Of a stretch of 64,000 bases of DNA, positions 1 to 7,959 are shown piece by piece (the stretch's first letter is position 1; each line of letters opens with the position of its first letter). Location of the stretch: the NCBI RefSeq assembly GCF_014646055.1, contig NZ_BMMS01000015.1, positions 62,001-126,000 on the forward strand. The letters run 5' to 3'. The notes beneath the pieces are model-generated. The model had not been told where the DNA came from. It did not search any database and was given only the letters and a program-made list of their open reading frames with translations. The position numbers and the translations under genes are program-made. Source of the stretch: Wenjunlia tyrosinilytica. GTDB taxonomy: Bacteria; Actinomycetota; Actinomycetes; Streptomycetales; Streptomycetaceae.

Positions 1-406
1 CCCGGTCCGCCGTGCTGGTCGCGATCAGCCCCGCCGCCGTGGCCAGCGCGTACACGAAGCCCGTGCAGACGGCGACCACGTCGAAGGCCGAGATCGTGCC
101 CAGTCCCAGCCGGGAGGCGACCAGCGGAGCCGTCGCGGGGCACAACCGGTCCGGAGTGGTGGTGGCCAGGACCAGGGCGTCCACCGACTCGACGCCGGCC
201 GACTTCAGTGCCCGGCCACCCGCCTCGACGGCCAGGTCCGAGGTCGCCATCGAGGCGTCGGCGATGTGCCGCTGCCCGATCCCCGTCCGGCTGCGGATCC
301 ACTCGTCGGTGGTGTCCAGGGTCCTGGACAGGTCCTCGTTGGTCTCCACCCGCGGCGGCAGCCACGTGCCGAGCCCGGACACCACCGCCGCGCGCCCGGT
401 GGTCAT
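1..406 (-). CDS. 3-oxoacyl-ACP synthase III (KAS III) family, partial at left edge
   Basis: Only the first 135 residues are inside the window; the gene continues leftward. It starts at ATG 406-404 and overlaps the stop of the desaturase gene by 4 bases (ATGA), so the two are translationally coupled. The N-terminus has the KAS III pattern: a first strand ending GLGTWLPPR, then DEWIRSRTGIGQR, and the nucleophile region AFDVVAVCTGF with the predicted catalytic Cys at residue 114. KAS III enzymes condense an acyl-CoA or acyl-ACP starter with malonyl-ACP. As the last visible gene of the operon it probably builds, primes or transfers the acyl chain of the product; a stand-alone esterifying KAS III-like enzyme is possible. 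The His and Asn of the triad lie outside the window. Confidence 0.85.
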   Translation of the reverse strand, partial: MTTGRAAVVSGLGTWLPPRVETNEDLSRTLDTTDEWIRSRTGIGQRHIADASMATSDLAVEAGGRALKSAGVESVDALVLATTTPDRLCPATAPLVASRLGLGTISAFDVVAVCTGFVYALATAAGLIATSTADR

Positions 407-1485
407 CGTGTCGCCCCGGTGGGGGCCGCCTCGAGCCGGCGGACCTCTTCGCTGACCTCGCCGAGGTATCCGGAGACCTCGCGGTACGAACCGAGCACCG
501 TGGTCTCGTGGTACGGCAGCCCCTTGCGCAGGCAGTAGTCCTTCACCAGCGGCTGCGCCCGGCGCAGATTGCCGCGCGGCATGGTCGGGAAGAGATGGTG
601 CTCGATCTGGTAGTTGAGCCCGCCGTAGAAGAACTGGGTGACGGGGTTCGGACGCAGGTTGCGCGAGGTGACGACCTGCCGGGTGAGCCAGTCCCACTCC
701 TCGCCGTCGCCGTCGCGAACGGGCAGCCCCTTGTGGTTCGGGGCGAAGAGCATGCCCATGTACAGGCCGAACAGGGCCTGGTGGATCACGATGAACACGA
801 CCGCCTTGAGCGGGGACAGGACATGGAACACGCCCCAGAGGTACGCGGCCAGGTGCAGGGTGAGCGCGGTCAGCTCCATCTTCTTGTAGCGCTTGAGGGC
901 GCCCCTGCGGGCGGCGATGTAGCCCGACAGGTGCAGCCGAAGGCCCTCCATCAGCACCGTGACGTAGAACATCCACGACTGGTGCCGCACGATGAACCGG
1001 GCCACCGCGCCCTGGCGGCGCTCGCTGTGACCGGGGTCGAAGATGACCTGGCGGCGCAGGATGTCGGGGTCCTTGGACAGGTGGTTGGGGAAGTTGTGGT
1101 GCGCGGTGTGGTGGCCCACCCACCAGCCGAAGCTCACCCCGGACAGCAGATTGCCGTGCACATAGCCGACGATCTCGTTGCCGAGCCTTCGGCCGGTGAT
1201 CTGCCGGTGGCCGGCGTCATGGCCGATCAGGTCGGTCTGTGTGCTGGCGAAGGCGATGGCGACCGCGAGAGCCGCCTGCCACCAGGAGTCGCCCAGGAGG
1301 GCGAAGGCGGTCCAGCACACGGCGAGCAGCATCGCGTTCTGGACGATCTTGTAGGTGAAGTAGCCGGGGCGTGAGTCCATCAGCCCGGCTGCCTTGACCA
1401 GGCGGGACACCTCGTCGAAGCTCCCGCTGTGGGCGAGCGCCGACGCCGAGGTGTCCACCCCGTCCGCGTGGCCGAGTTCGGTCAT
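403..1485 (-). CDS. Membrane fatty acid desaturase (FADS family)
   Basis: 360 residues from ATG 1485, preceded by GGAGGAAG. It has the three histidine boxes of integral-membrane di-iron desaturases: HDAGH at about residues 89-93, HHTAHH at 125-130, and QIEHH near the C-terminus, plus hydrophobic segments between boxes 1 and 3. These enzymes insert a cis double bond into an acyl or related chain using O2 and an electron donor. The start overlaps the stop of the upstream diiron gene (ATGA) and its own stop overlaps the KAS III start, so it lies inside one operon. In this setting it may install the alkene of an alkenyl product rather than modify membrane lipid; that role is inferred. Confidence 0.9.
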   Translation of the reverse strand: MTELGHADGVDTSASALAHSGSFDEVSRLVKAAGLMDSRPGYFTYKIVQNAMLLAVCWTAFALLGDSWWQAALAVAIAFASTQTDLIGHDAGHRQITGRRLGNEIVGYVHGNLLSGVSFGWWVGHHTAHHNFPNHLSKDPDILRRQVIFDPGHSERRQGAVARFIVRHQSWMFYVTVLMEGLRLHLSGYIAARRGALKRYKKMELTALTLHLAAYLWGVFHVLSPLKAVVFIVIHQALFGLYMGMLFAPNHKGLPVRDGDGEEWDWLTRQVVTSRNLRPNPVTQFFYGGLNYQIEHHLFPTMPRGNLRRAQPLVKDYCLRKGLPYHETTVLGSYREVSGYLGEVSEEVRRLEAAPTGATR

Positions 1486-2441
1486 ATCGCTTCCTCCAGC
1501 CCCATGTAGGCCAGCCGCTGGCGCTGCATCCGGTCGGCCCACTCGTGCGCGGTGGCCACCCGCTCGTCGACGGTGGTGTCCACCAGCCGGCGGCCGGGCC
1601 AGATCTCGTAGTCGCCCGCGATGTCCGCGTGCTCCTCCAGCCCCTGCTGGAACAGCCCCTCGCGGCGCAGCATCATGTCGGTCGCGGGCAGCTCGCCCCA
1701 CATCTGCTGACCGTCCTTGATCAGCTTCAGGATGCGGTCCTTCTCCTCCGGGTGCTTCAGCAGGTACTCACGGGCGATGGAGCTGCCGACCGTCAGATGC
1801 CGGATCTCGTCGATCGCCGCGCCCCGTTCGATCTCCGAGGCCGCCGGGTCGAAGACCCGCCACTTGCGCTCGCTCAGCTCGGCGGCGGGCGCCAGCACCC
1901 CCTCGACGAGGATGGTCAGCACGACCACGCCGCCGATGAAGTCGCTCTCGTCGCGCAGCACCCTCAGGCCCAGGTTCTCCAGCGGCACCAGCACCCGGTC
2001 CCGGTCGTGCTCGGCCAGCCGCTCGATCGACTCGAACAGCCGCTCCTTCGGGATGCCCAGGTCCAGCAGATGGCTGCGGAAGACCATCGCGTGCCGCGCC
2101 TCGTCCATCAGCTGGGTGGCGTAGAACTCCATCGAGTCGATGTCCGGGGCCAGCGCCACCAGGTAGGAGATCGCCCTCGTCGCCTTCTCCTCGGCCATGG
2201 AGCGGAACGCCAGCTCCTGGGTGAGGGAGTCGTTGAGCGGACCCGGACGGCTGACGATGTCCAGGGTGCCCACGTCGTCGGCGTGGCCGAGGACCTTGCC
2301 GCGCAGGGTGCCCTGGGGGACGGAGCGGAACCAGTACTGCAGATTGCAGGACTGCGCCGTCAGTTCGAGGTTCATCGCCCCGTCTACGAGGGAGGGCGCG
2401 CGCTCCCAGTCGGCCTCTGCGGGGATGGTGGTGTCGGACAT
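1482..2441 (-). CDS. Ferritin-like diiron protein, candidate N-oxygenase (VlmB-like role)
   Basis: 319 residues, starting at ATG 2441. It shows a full carboxylate-bridged diiron signature: Glu84/85, the pair E114-A-R-H117, Glu180, and the pair E212-I-R-H215, on predicted long helices as in ribonucleotide reductase R2 and AurF-type N-oxygenases. It is soluble, with no signal peptide. The start lies 2 bases after the stop of the small membrane protein and the stop overlaps the desaturase start. In valanimycin-type pathways uncharacterised proteins accompany the N-N bond steps, and a diiron oxygenase is a plausible azoxy-forming oxidant. I recognise the metal-site pattern with confidence; assignment to the VlmB group is inferred from fold and context, not from an alignment. 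Confidence 0.75.
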   Translation of the reverse strand: MSDTTIPAEADWERAPSLVDGAMNLELTAQSCNLQYWFRSVPQGTLRGKVLGHADDVGTLDIVSRPGPLNDSLTQELAFRSMAEEKATRAISYLVALAPDIDSMEFYATQLMDEARHAMVFRSHLLDLGIPKERLFESIERLAEHDRDRVLVPLENLGLRVLRDESDFIGGVVVLTILVEGVLAPAAELSERKWRVFDPAASEIERGAAIDEIRHLTVGSSIAREYLLKHPEEKDRILKLIKDGQQMWGELPATDMMLRREGLFQQGLEEHADIAGDYEIWPGRRLVDTTVDERVATAHEWADRMQRQRLAYMGLEEAI

Positions 2442-2443
2442 CG

Positions 2444-2932
2444 TCAACTCCTGGGCTCGAGCTGCTCGACGAGCAGGTCGCGGTCGGCGACGGAGGCGGT
2501 GAACTCGCTGCGGAAGCGCAGGTATGCCGGGTCGGCCACGGGCTCGAAGTGCAGCGCGAAGGGCTTGAGGAAGTTGCCGAACAGCGCACGGTCCCCGAAC
2601 AGGTGGATGGGCAGCACCAGCAGTGCCCATTCCGGCCCGGCCGCCCAGATCCAGATCAGGGCCACCAGGCCCTGCGTGACCAGGCTGTGCATCGTGTTGT
2701 ACAGGACGTAGTAGGCCTTGGAGATCCGCTTGTCCGCGCTGCGGTGGTAGGCGATCGCCCCCGGGATGTACCCGATGAGGTCGATGTAGAGGAACAGCGC
2801 CACCGCAGGAATCCAGCGCACGTCCCCGATGTGGGCGAAGAACAGCACCAGGGAGACGATCAGGCCGAGCCCGTACTCGGCCCGGTGCAGCCCGTAGGTG
2901 GTGGGCGTCTCGAAGAAGTTGCGCTGGTCCAT
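2444..2932 (-). CDS. Small integral membrane protein with conserved His residues (VlmO-like role possible)
   Basis: 162 residues with about four hydrophobic segments (roughly residues 24-34, 40-57, 85-98 and 103-112). Charged/His clusters sit between them: HRAE near 18, YHRSADKR near 62, NTMH near 80, and HLFGDR near 112. This spacing resembles membrane metal-binding enzymes, but no canonical His-box family is recognisable. Its ATG shares one base with the stop of the SRPBCC gene and its stop is 2 bases from the diiron gene, so the membrane protein and diiron protein are made together. Valanimycin clusters contain an integral membrane protein of unknown function, VlmO; homology is suggested by context only. 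A permease or structural anchor for the diiron protein is an alternative. Confidence 0.6.
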   Translation of the reverse strand: MDQRNFFETPTTYGLHRAEYGLGLIVSLVLFFAHIGDVRWIPAVALFLYIDLIGYIPGAIAYHRSADKRISKAYYVLYNTMHSLVTQGLVALIWIWAAGPEWALLVLPIHLFGDRALFGNFLKPFALHFEPVADPAYLRFRSEFTASVADRDLLVEQLEPRS

Positions 2933-3432
2933 CACCGGCCTCCGACCGCGACGGCCTCGGCCTGCTCGACCGCGCGGGCGAGCGCGTCGTCGCCGACCAC
3001 CGAGGCACTGTCGAACAGGCTGATCACGACCCGGGCGATGGTCTCCTTGAGCACCCGCTCGGCGACCGGGTCCAGGATCCCGGCCAGGCTCGGGATGCCG
3101 AAGTCGAACTCGGCGGCGAAGCCGATCAGGCAGCCGGTGCCGTCGGGGGTGACCTTCCAGGTGCCGGAGAAGTCCGCGAAGTCGCCGTCCACCTGGCTGA
3201 ACTCGATCAGCAGGCCCGGCCGGTCGAACCGGTCGGCCTCGGTCCAGGTGAGGATTCCGTTGCGGAAGTACACCTCCCAGTCGCTCTGTTCCTCGTTCTC
3301 GGACACCTCGTGCACGGTCACCGAGCGCACCACGTCGCTGAGTTCGGGATAGCGGGAGAAGTCCTTGATCGTGTCGAAAGCCGCGCCCGGTTCGACATCG
3401 TCGACGCGGACGGTCAGTTCTGCGCTGCGCAT
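2932..3432 (-). CDS. SRPBCC / polyketide cyclase-like protein
   Basis: 166 residues. The START-like helix-grip pattern is visible: an N-terminal strand TVRVDDV, the region FDTIKDFSRYPELSDVV typical of coenzyme Q-binding/cyclase proteins, an antiparallel sheet with WEVYFRNGILTWTEADRF, and a long C-terminal helix. SRPBCC proteins bind hydrophobic ligands and may act as cyclases, aromatases or carriers. ATG 3432 lies 5 bases downstream of the aminotransferase stop. There is no aromatic polyketide synthase in view, so binding of an acyl/amine intermediate is more likely than ring closure. Function unproven. Confidence 0.75.
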   Translation of the reverse strand: MRSAELTVRVDDVEPGAAFDTIKDFSRYPELSDVVRSVTVHEVSENEEQSDWEVYFRNGILTWTEADRFDRPGLLIEFSQVDGDFADFSGTWKVTPDGTGCLIGFAAEFDFGIPSLAGILDPVAERVLKETIARVVISLFDSASVVGDDALARAVEQAEAVAVGGR

Positions 3433-3437
3433 GCGCT

Positions 3438-4793
3438 TCAGCCACCTTCTGATGTCGGTGCGTACCGGGCCGCCTGCAACTGGCAGGCGCGGTCGACTGC
3501 CTCGTAGAGGAACTCCACATCGCCCCTGGTCATGACCGCGGGCGGGGTGAGACGCAGTACGAGGTGGGAGTTGAGGGAGTGATTCGCCACGACGCCCTGC
3601 ATGGCAAGTTCGATGAGCAGGTCGCCCGCCGGGCCCGGTTCGGCGAACTCGATGCCCAGCAGCAGTCCCCGGCCCCGGACTTCGCGCACGGCGCCGCCGA
3701 AGTGGCCGCGGACGATCCCGCCGAGCCGTGGCAGCAGTTCCTCGCCGAGCTCGCGCGCGCGCCCGACCAGGTCCTCCTCCCGCATCGCCGCTATCGCCCC
3801 GCGCGCGGCCGCCATGGACAGCGGCGCCTGGGAGAACGTCGAGGTGTGCAGGTAGGGGTCCTTGTCGAAGACGGAGAACGCCTGGCGGGTGGCGACCGCG
3901 GCCGAGACCGGGACGATGCCGCCGCTGAGGCCCTTGCCGACGAGCATCACATCGGGGGTGACGCCCTCGGCGTCCGCTCCCCACCACGAGCCCAGGCGGC
4001 CCATCCCGGTCTGGATCTCGTCCAGCACGAAGAACGCGCCATGGCGGCGGCACAGGTCCCGCACCGCGGTGAGATAGCCGGGCGGCGGGATGATCACGCC
4101 GGCCTCGCCCTGCACCGGCTCCACGAAGACCGCGCACTCGCCGGGGTGGGCGGCCAGGACCGCCTCCAGCGCGTCCGCGTCGCCGTACGGCACATGCGAG
4201 GTCTGCGGCAGCAGCGGGCGGAAGGGGTCCTGGAAGACCGCCTTGCCGGTCAGGCTCAGCGCACCCATCGTCTTGCCGTGGTAGCCGTTCTCCGTCGCGA
4301 CCAGGTGGCGCTTGCCGTGGGTGCGCGCCATCTTGATCGCGGTCTCCACGACCTCGGCCCCGGACTGCGCGAAGTGCACCCGCTCCAGGCCGGGCGGGGC
4401 GACCGAGACCAGCGCGTCGGCGGCGAGCGCCGCGGACGGCTCGAGGAAGATCCGGGTCGCGACGGGGTGCGAGTGCAGCTGCTCGCAGACATGGCGGACC
4501 ACCGTGGGGTGGCGGGCGCCCATCAGCAGGACGCCGTAGCCGCCGCAGTTGAGGAACCGCTTGCCCTCGCTCGTGGTGACCCAGGCGCCCTGCGAGGCCA
4601 CCTCGATATGGCCGCCGAACATCTCGCCCAGCACCGCCCGGCCCTTGTTCAGGCGCGACCGGTACAGCCGTCCGAGTGCCTCGCGCCCGAGAGCCGCGCC
4701 GCCCCGACCGTCGCTGCCCTGCCCGGCGCCGCCCTGCCGGTCCGGGCCGGCCTGCCCGGACGGGGAGACTTCTGTCGTCGGCGAAATACTCAT
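3438..4793 (-). CDS. Class III PLP-dependent aminotransferase
   Basis: 451 residues, ATG 4793 preceded by GAGGAGAAC. Class III hallmarks: ESGAE-type phosphate-binding segment QSGAEVVE near 144, ENGYHGKT near 168, LDEIQTGMGRLG with the PLP-binding Asp at 258, and Schiff-base Lys287 in VGKGLSGG. The first ~35 residues are a disordered Gly-rich extension. Such enzymes aminate aldehydes or ketones using an amino acid or amine donor. Being between an aldehyde dehydrogenase-type gene and an N-oxygenase-like flavoprotein suggests conversion of a fatty aldehyde to a primary amine. Class III enzymes for ornithine, 4-aminobutyrate or diamines share these motifs, so substrate is inferred from context. 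Confidence 0.88.
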   Translation of the reverse strand: MSISPTTEVSPSGQAGPDRQGGAGQGSDGRGGAALGREALGRLYRSRLNKGRAVLGEMFGGHIEVASQGAWVTTSEGKRFLNCGGYGVLLMGARHPTVVRHVCEQLHSHPVATRIFLEPSAALAADALVSVAPPGLERVHFAQSGAEVVETAIKMARTHGKRHLVATENGYHGKTMGALSLTGKAVFQDPFRPLLPQTSHVPYGDADALEAVLAAHPGECAVFVEPVQGEAGVIIPPPGYLTAVRDLCRRHGAFFVLDEIQTGMGRLGSWWGADAEGVTPDVMLVGKGLSGGIVPVSAAVATRQAFSVFDKDPYLHTSTFSQAPLSMAAARGAIAAMREEDLVGRARELGEELLPRLGGIVRGHFGGAVREVRGRGLLLGIEFAEPGPAGDLLIELAMQGVVANHSLNSHLVLRLTPPAVMTRGDVEFLYEAVDRACQLQAARYAPTSEGG

Positions 4794-4801
4794 CGTTCTC
4801 C

Positions 4802-5938
4802 TCAGGTCAGGCGCAGCGGACGGCCGGCGACGTGGTCCAGGAAGGGACCGGTGAAGCTGTCGCGGGACGGCGGGTGGAAGGACAGGCCGTGGGCGGCCGC
4901 GGTGAGGTAGGCGACGTCGTCGGAGCCGATGAAGGCCATGCCGCCGAGCAGCTCGACGGCCCGGTTCTTGGCGTCGCCCAGCGCGTCCTGGGCGGCGTAG
5001 CGGGCGACCAGGGTCTTGCCGAGCGCCGCGTTGTCGGCCTCGCCGTCCATGAGCATGCGGGCCACGCCCTCGAGCAGGAGGTTGGCCGACTCCAGGCGGG
5101 TGACGAGCTGGGCACGGTCGGAGTCGCTGCCGCGGCCCCGGGCGACGACCTTGTCCACGAGGGTGGAGACCATCCCCAGGTAGCAGGCGGAGATCAGCAG
5201 CTCGAACCAGATGAAGCCCACGGTCTGCAACTGGTCCAGCTCACCGGCGTCGCCGAGCTCGGTGCGCATCAGCAGCTGCTCGTCGACGAAGACGTCGGTC
5301 AGCCTGACCTCGTCGCTCTCGGCGCCGGCCAGCGCCCAGGTGGACCAGAACGGGTGGACGGTGATGCCGTCGGTCTGCCGGGGCACCAGCAGGACGGCCA
5401 TCTCCGAGCCGCCGTCGTCCGTGGGCAGGGCCACGCTCGCGGTGAGCAGGTCCATCGAGTGCGCCAGGCTGCACGGCTTCTTGGAGCCGTTGACGACGAA
5501 GCCGCCCTCGGCCTTCGCGGCGTGCATCGTGGGGGTGAGGATGCCCTGGCCGGGGCTGCCCTCGGCGAAGCCCGAGGCCACCAGCAGCCCCTGCTCGGCT
5601 ATGCCTTCCAGCAGGGCCCACTCCATGCCGCTGCTCTGGATGCTGTCGGCGAGGGTGAACAGGGTGGCGACGGAGAAGTGGTGCATCGTCGTGCCGACCG
5701 CCAGCGAGGGGGCGCGTGAGGCCAGGGCCCGGGTCACGGCCAGGGCCTGGAGCGGATCGGCGCCCGCCCCCTTGTACTCCTTGGGGATCACCAGGCCGGG
5801 ACCGCCGTGGGAGCGGAAGTGCCCGAGGGCCGGGCTGTCCGGTGCTTCGAGCTCCTTGAGCGGGGTCTCGGCGAGGAGGTCCAGCAGTCCGGGCAGAAAC
5901 GCCTCGCAGGTCTGACTCGCGACTTCCAGCGAACGCAT
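4802..5938 (-). CDS. Acyl-CoA dehydrogenase-fold flavoprotein, possible amine N-hydroxylase (VlmH-like role)
   Basis: 378 residues, ATG 5938. The fold is clear: N-terminal helical domain with GPGLVIPKEYKGAGAD, a middle beta domain with GFVVNGSKKPCSL, and a C-terminal four-helix region ending HGLSFHPPSRDSF. It lacks the usual C-terminal YEGT-type catalytic loop of medium-chain acyl-CoA dehydrogenases and has no obvious catalytic Glu in that place. Class D flavin monooxygenases share this fold, including isobutylamine N-hydroxylase VlmH of valanimycin biosynthesis and the sugar nitrososynthases. With the adjacent aminotransferase, hydroxylation of the amine nitrogen is the favoured role. A true acyl-CoA dehydrogenase acting on the chain remains possible. 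No flavin reductase partner is visible in the window. Confidence 0.75.
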   Translation of the reverse strand: MRSLEVASQTCEAFLPGLLDLLAETPLKELEAPDSPALGHFRSHGGPGLVIPKEYKGAGADPLQALAVTRALASRAPSLAVGTTMHHFSVATLFTLADSIQSSGMEWALLEGIAEQGLLVASGFAEGSPGQGILTPTMHAAKAEGGFVVNGSKKPCSLAHSMDLLTASVALPTDDGGSEMAVLLVPRQTDGITVHPFWSTWALAGAESDEVRLTDVFVDEQLLMRTELGDAGELDQLQTVGFIWFELLISACYLGMVSTLVDKVVARGRGSDSDRAQLVTRLESANLLLEGVARMLMDGEADNAALGKTLVARYAAQDALGDAKNRAVELLGGMAFIGSDDVAYLTAAAHGLSFHPPSRDSFTGPFLDHVAGRPLRLT

Positions 5939-6026
5939 GGGGGTCCTCGGTTCTCGTTCCGGCTGGTGGGTGAACGGGTCCGGGCGCTCCTGCCGGGGCG
6001 GGCCCGGGCCCGGAATTGACGAAGGA

Positions 6027-7763
6027 TCAGGAGGCCTCGCGCATGGCCTTCCACGCTCCGAAGACCGATTCCTTGGGGGGAGTGCCGTCGTCGGCGACGG
6101 CGACGCCCTGCACGTGCGAGGTCCGCAGGATCGGGTAGTTCGCCTCGCCGAAGACGCCCCCGGTCAGACCGGTGCCGCCATGGGTGGGCAGATAGGGCAG
6201 GAACCCGATGTGGGAGTCGTTGACCTTCAGCAGGCCCGCCTGGGTGATCCTGGAGACGAACCGGTCCACGACCTCGGGGTCGCGTGCCCACACCGAGTTG
6301 CGCAGCCCGTACTCGTTGCTGTTGACGAAGTCGATGAACCGCTCGAGCAGCACCTCGTCGTCCTCGGCCTCCGCGGCGATCACCGGCAGCAGCGGGAAGA
6401 AGGTCTCGTGGCGGACCGCGTTGACCTCACGGGCGTCCTTCAGTCCGCGCACCAGGACCACCGTGGGCTCGAGGAAGATCCCGGCCGGGTCGCGGGAGCC
6501 GTCGGCGGCCATCGCGTGGCCGCCGCACACCAGCTCCGCGCCCTTGGCCAGCGCGTCCTCCAGGCAGGTGAAGAACTTCTCGTTGCGCAGCACCGGCGTC
6601 AGGAGCACATCCTCCTCGCCCGGGTGCCCGGCGGTGATCAGGGACACCTCCTGGGCCAGCAGGCGCACCAGCTCGTCGGCGATGTCGGGGTGGGCCACGA
6701 CCTGGTTGGGGATCATGCACAGCTGGCCGGAGCCGTAGAAGCTCTCGGTCAGGGCCTGCGCGGCCAGCGGCAGGTCGGCGTCCTTCCAGACCACCACCGC
6801 GTCGTTGCCCGCCAGTTCCAGGATGGGCTTCTTCCCGGCGGCGATGCACTTCTCCTGGAACTTCAGGCCGTTCTCGCTGGTGCCGATGTACATCACGTCG
6901 TCGACATCGGGGCTGTCCAGCCATGCCGAGAGCATCGGGGCGGGGTCGCCGCAGACGACGTTGAGTGTCCCGGGCGGCGCGCCGACCTCCTCCAGCACCG
7001 GGGCGACGACCTCGTGCAGCACGTACATCACGCCGAACGGACCGCTGCGCGGGGCGCGCACCACCAGGGAGTTGCCCGCCATCACCGAGTTGACGCCCAG
7101 CAGGGCGCTCGACAGAGGGGCGTTCTGCGGCGGGTTGAGGCACACCACGCCGTCGGGCTGGCGCCGGACGATGATCCGCCGGGGGCCGTGCCGGAACTCC
7201 TGGAGCATCTGCGAGTGGTAGAAGCCGAGGGACTCGGGCCCGAAGCACTCCAGCATGCCGGAGACCTGCCAGCGGGCGAGCGCCAGCGGGTGGCCCTCCT
7301 GGACCAGGATCTCGGTGATCTCCTCGGCGCGCTCCTTGAGCCGGTCGTGGATGAGCGAGCCCACCTTGGTCAGCCGGGTGTCCAGGGGGAACGCCGCCCA
7401 CTTCGGCGCGGCCCGCCCCGCGGCCTCCAGGGCGAGCTGGACGGTGGGCCGGTCGGCCTTGGCGACACGGCCGATGATGCTCGCGGGAAGGTTCTCGGCC
7501 GGCACCCTGCCCTGCTCCAGCTTGCGCTTGAGCGTCAGGCTGGAGAACGCGTCCTCGAGCAGGGCGCCGGCGTCGACGACGTAGACCCAGTCGTCGGACG
7601 GGACCTGCTTGCCGTCGATGTAGGACAGGTAGGTGCGCACTTGGGAAACGGGTGATTGCTGCGGACCCTGTGCGCCGGTTGCGTCGCCGTCGTGTGCGAC
7701 CGGGTCCTGGGCGACCGAGCCCGGCCGGTGCGACACCCGAGGCGACAACTCGAGGCTGCTCAC
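6027..7763 (-). CDS. Aldehyde dehydrogenase superfamily enzyme (possible acyl reductase)
   Basis: 578 residues from GTG 7763, which has a G-rich stretch just upstream; the open frame extends further but without a good ribosome site. The N-terminal ~45 residues are low-complexity. ALDH landmarks follow: PPQNAPLSS cofactor region near 211, GTSENGL near 294, general base Glu316 in ELAGND, and nucleophile Cys349 in GSGQLC. The family oxidises aldehydes or, in the CoA/ACP-reductase branch, makes aldehydes from acyl thioesters. As first gene of the operon, followed 88 bases later by the flavoprotein gene, it could deliver the fatty aldehyde to the aminotransferase. Direction of catalysis is inferred. 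Confidence 0.85.
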   Translation of the reverse strand: MSSLELSPRVSHRPGSVAQDPVAHDGDATGAQGPQQSPVSQVRTYLSYIDGKQVPSDDWVYVVDAGALLEDAFSSLTLKRKLEQGRVPAENLPASIIGRVAKADRPTVQLALEAAGRAAPKWAAFPLDTRLTKVGSLIHDRLKERAEEITEILVQEGHPLALARWQVSGMLECFGPESLGFYHSQMLQEFRHGPRRIIVRRQPDGVVCLNPPQNAPLSSALLGVNSVMAGNSLVVRAPRSGPFGVMYVLHEVVAPVLEEVGAPPGTLNVVCGDPAPMLSAWLDSPDVDDVMYIGTSENGLKFQEKCIAAGKKPILELAGNDAVVVWKDADLPLAAQALTESFYGSGQLCMIPNQVVAHPDIADELVRLLAQEVSLITAGHPGEEDVLLTPVLRNEKFFTCLEDALAKGAELVCGGHAMAADGSRDPAGIFLEPTVVLVRGLKDAREVNAVRHETFFPLLPVIAAEAEDDEVLLERFIDFVNSNEYGLRNSVWARDPEVVDRFVSRITQAGLLKVNDSHIGFLPYLPTHGGTGLTGGVFGEANYPILRTSHVQGVAVADDGTPPKESVFGAWKAMREAS

Positions 7764-7959
7764 GCGTACCCCCGCTTTCTTCTGCCCCTGCGCCCGTCGC
7801 AGGCATATGCGAACTGCGTTGCGTCGAATGACTGTCCCAGCAGCCTCTGAGAAGGCCCGGAGACCGCGCTGAGACCGCCTCTTCAGTGGCGTCGAAGACC
7901 GATCGGCGACCCTGGCTGCGAACGTGCGGGTCCGGGTGATGGATTGGCAGGGGAGCGGG
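7764..7959. promoter_or_regulatory. Divergent promoter region between ALDH operon and VlmA-like gene
   Basis: This 196-base gap separates the leftward biosynthetic operon from the rightward DUF2156 transferase gene and must hold both promoters. It is slightly less GC-rich than its surroundings around 7795-7850. No clean -10/-35 pair or operator was identified by eye; the pathway SARP would be expected to act here. Confidence 0.5.

Noticed and set aside
2932-3432. Aromatic polyketide cyclase and thus a type II PKS cluster
   Set aside because: There is no KSalpha/KSbeta pair or ACP nearby; the SRPBCC fold alone does not indicate aromatic polyketides, and the other genes point to amine chemistry.
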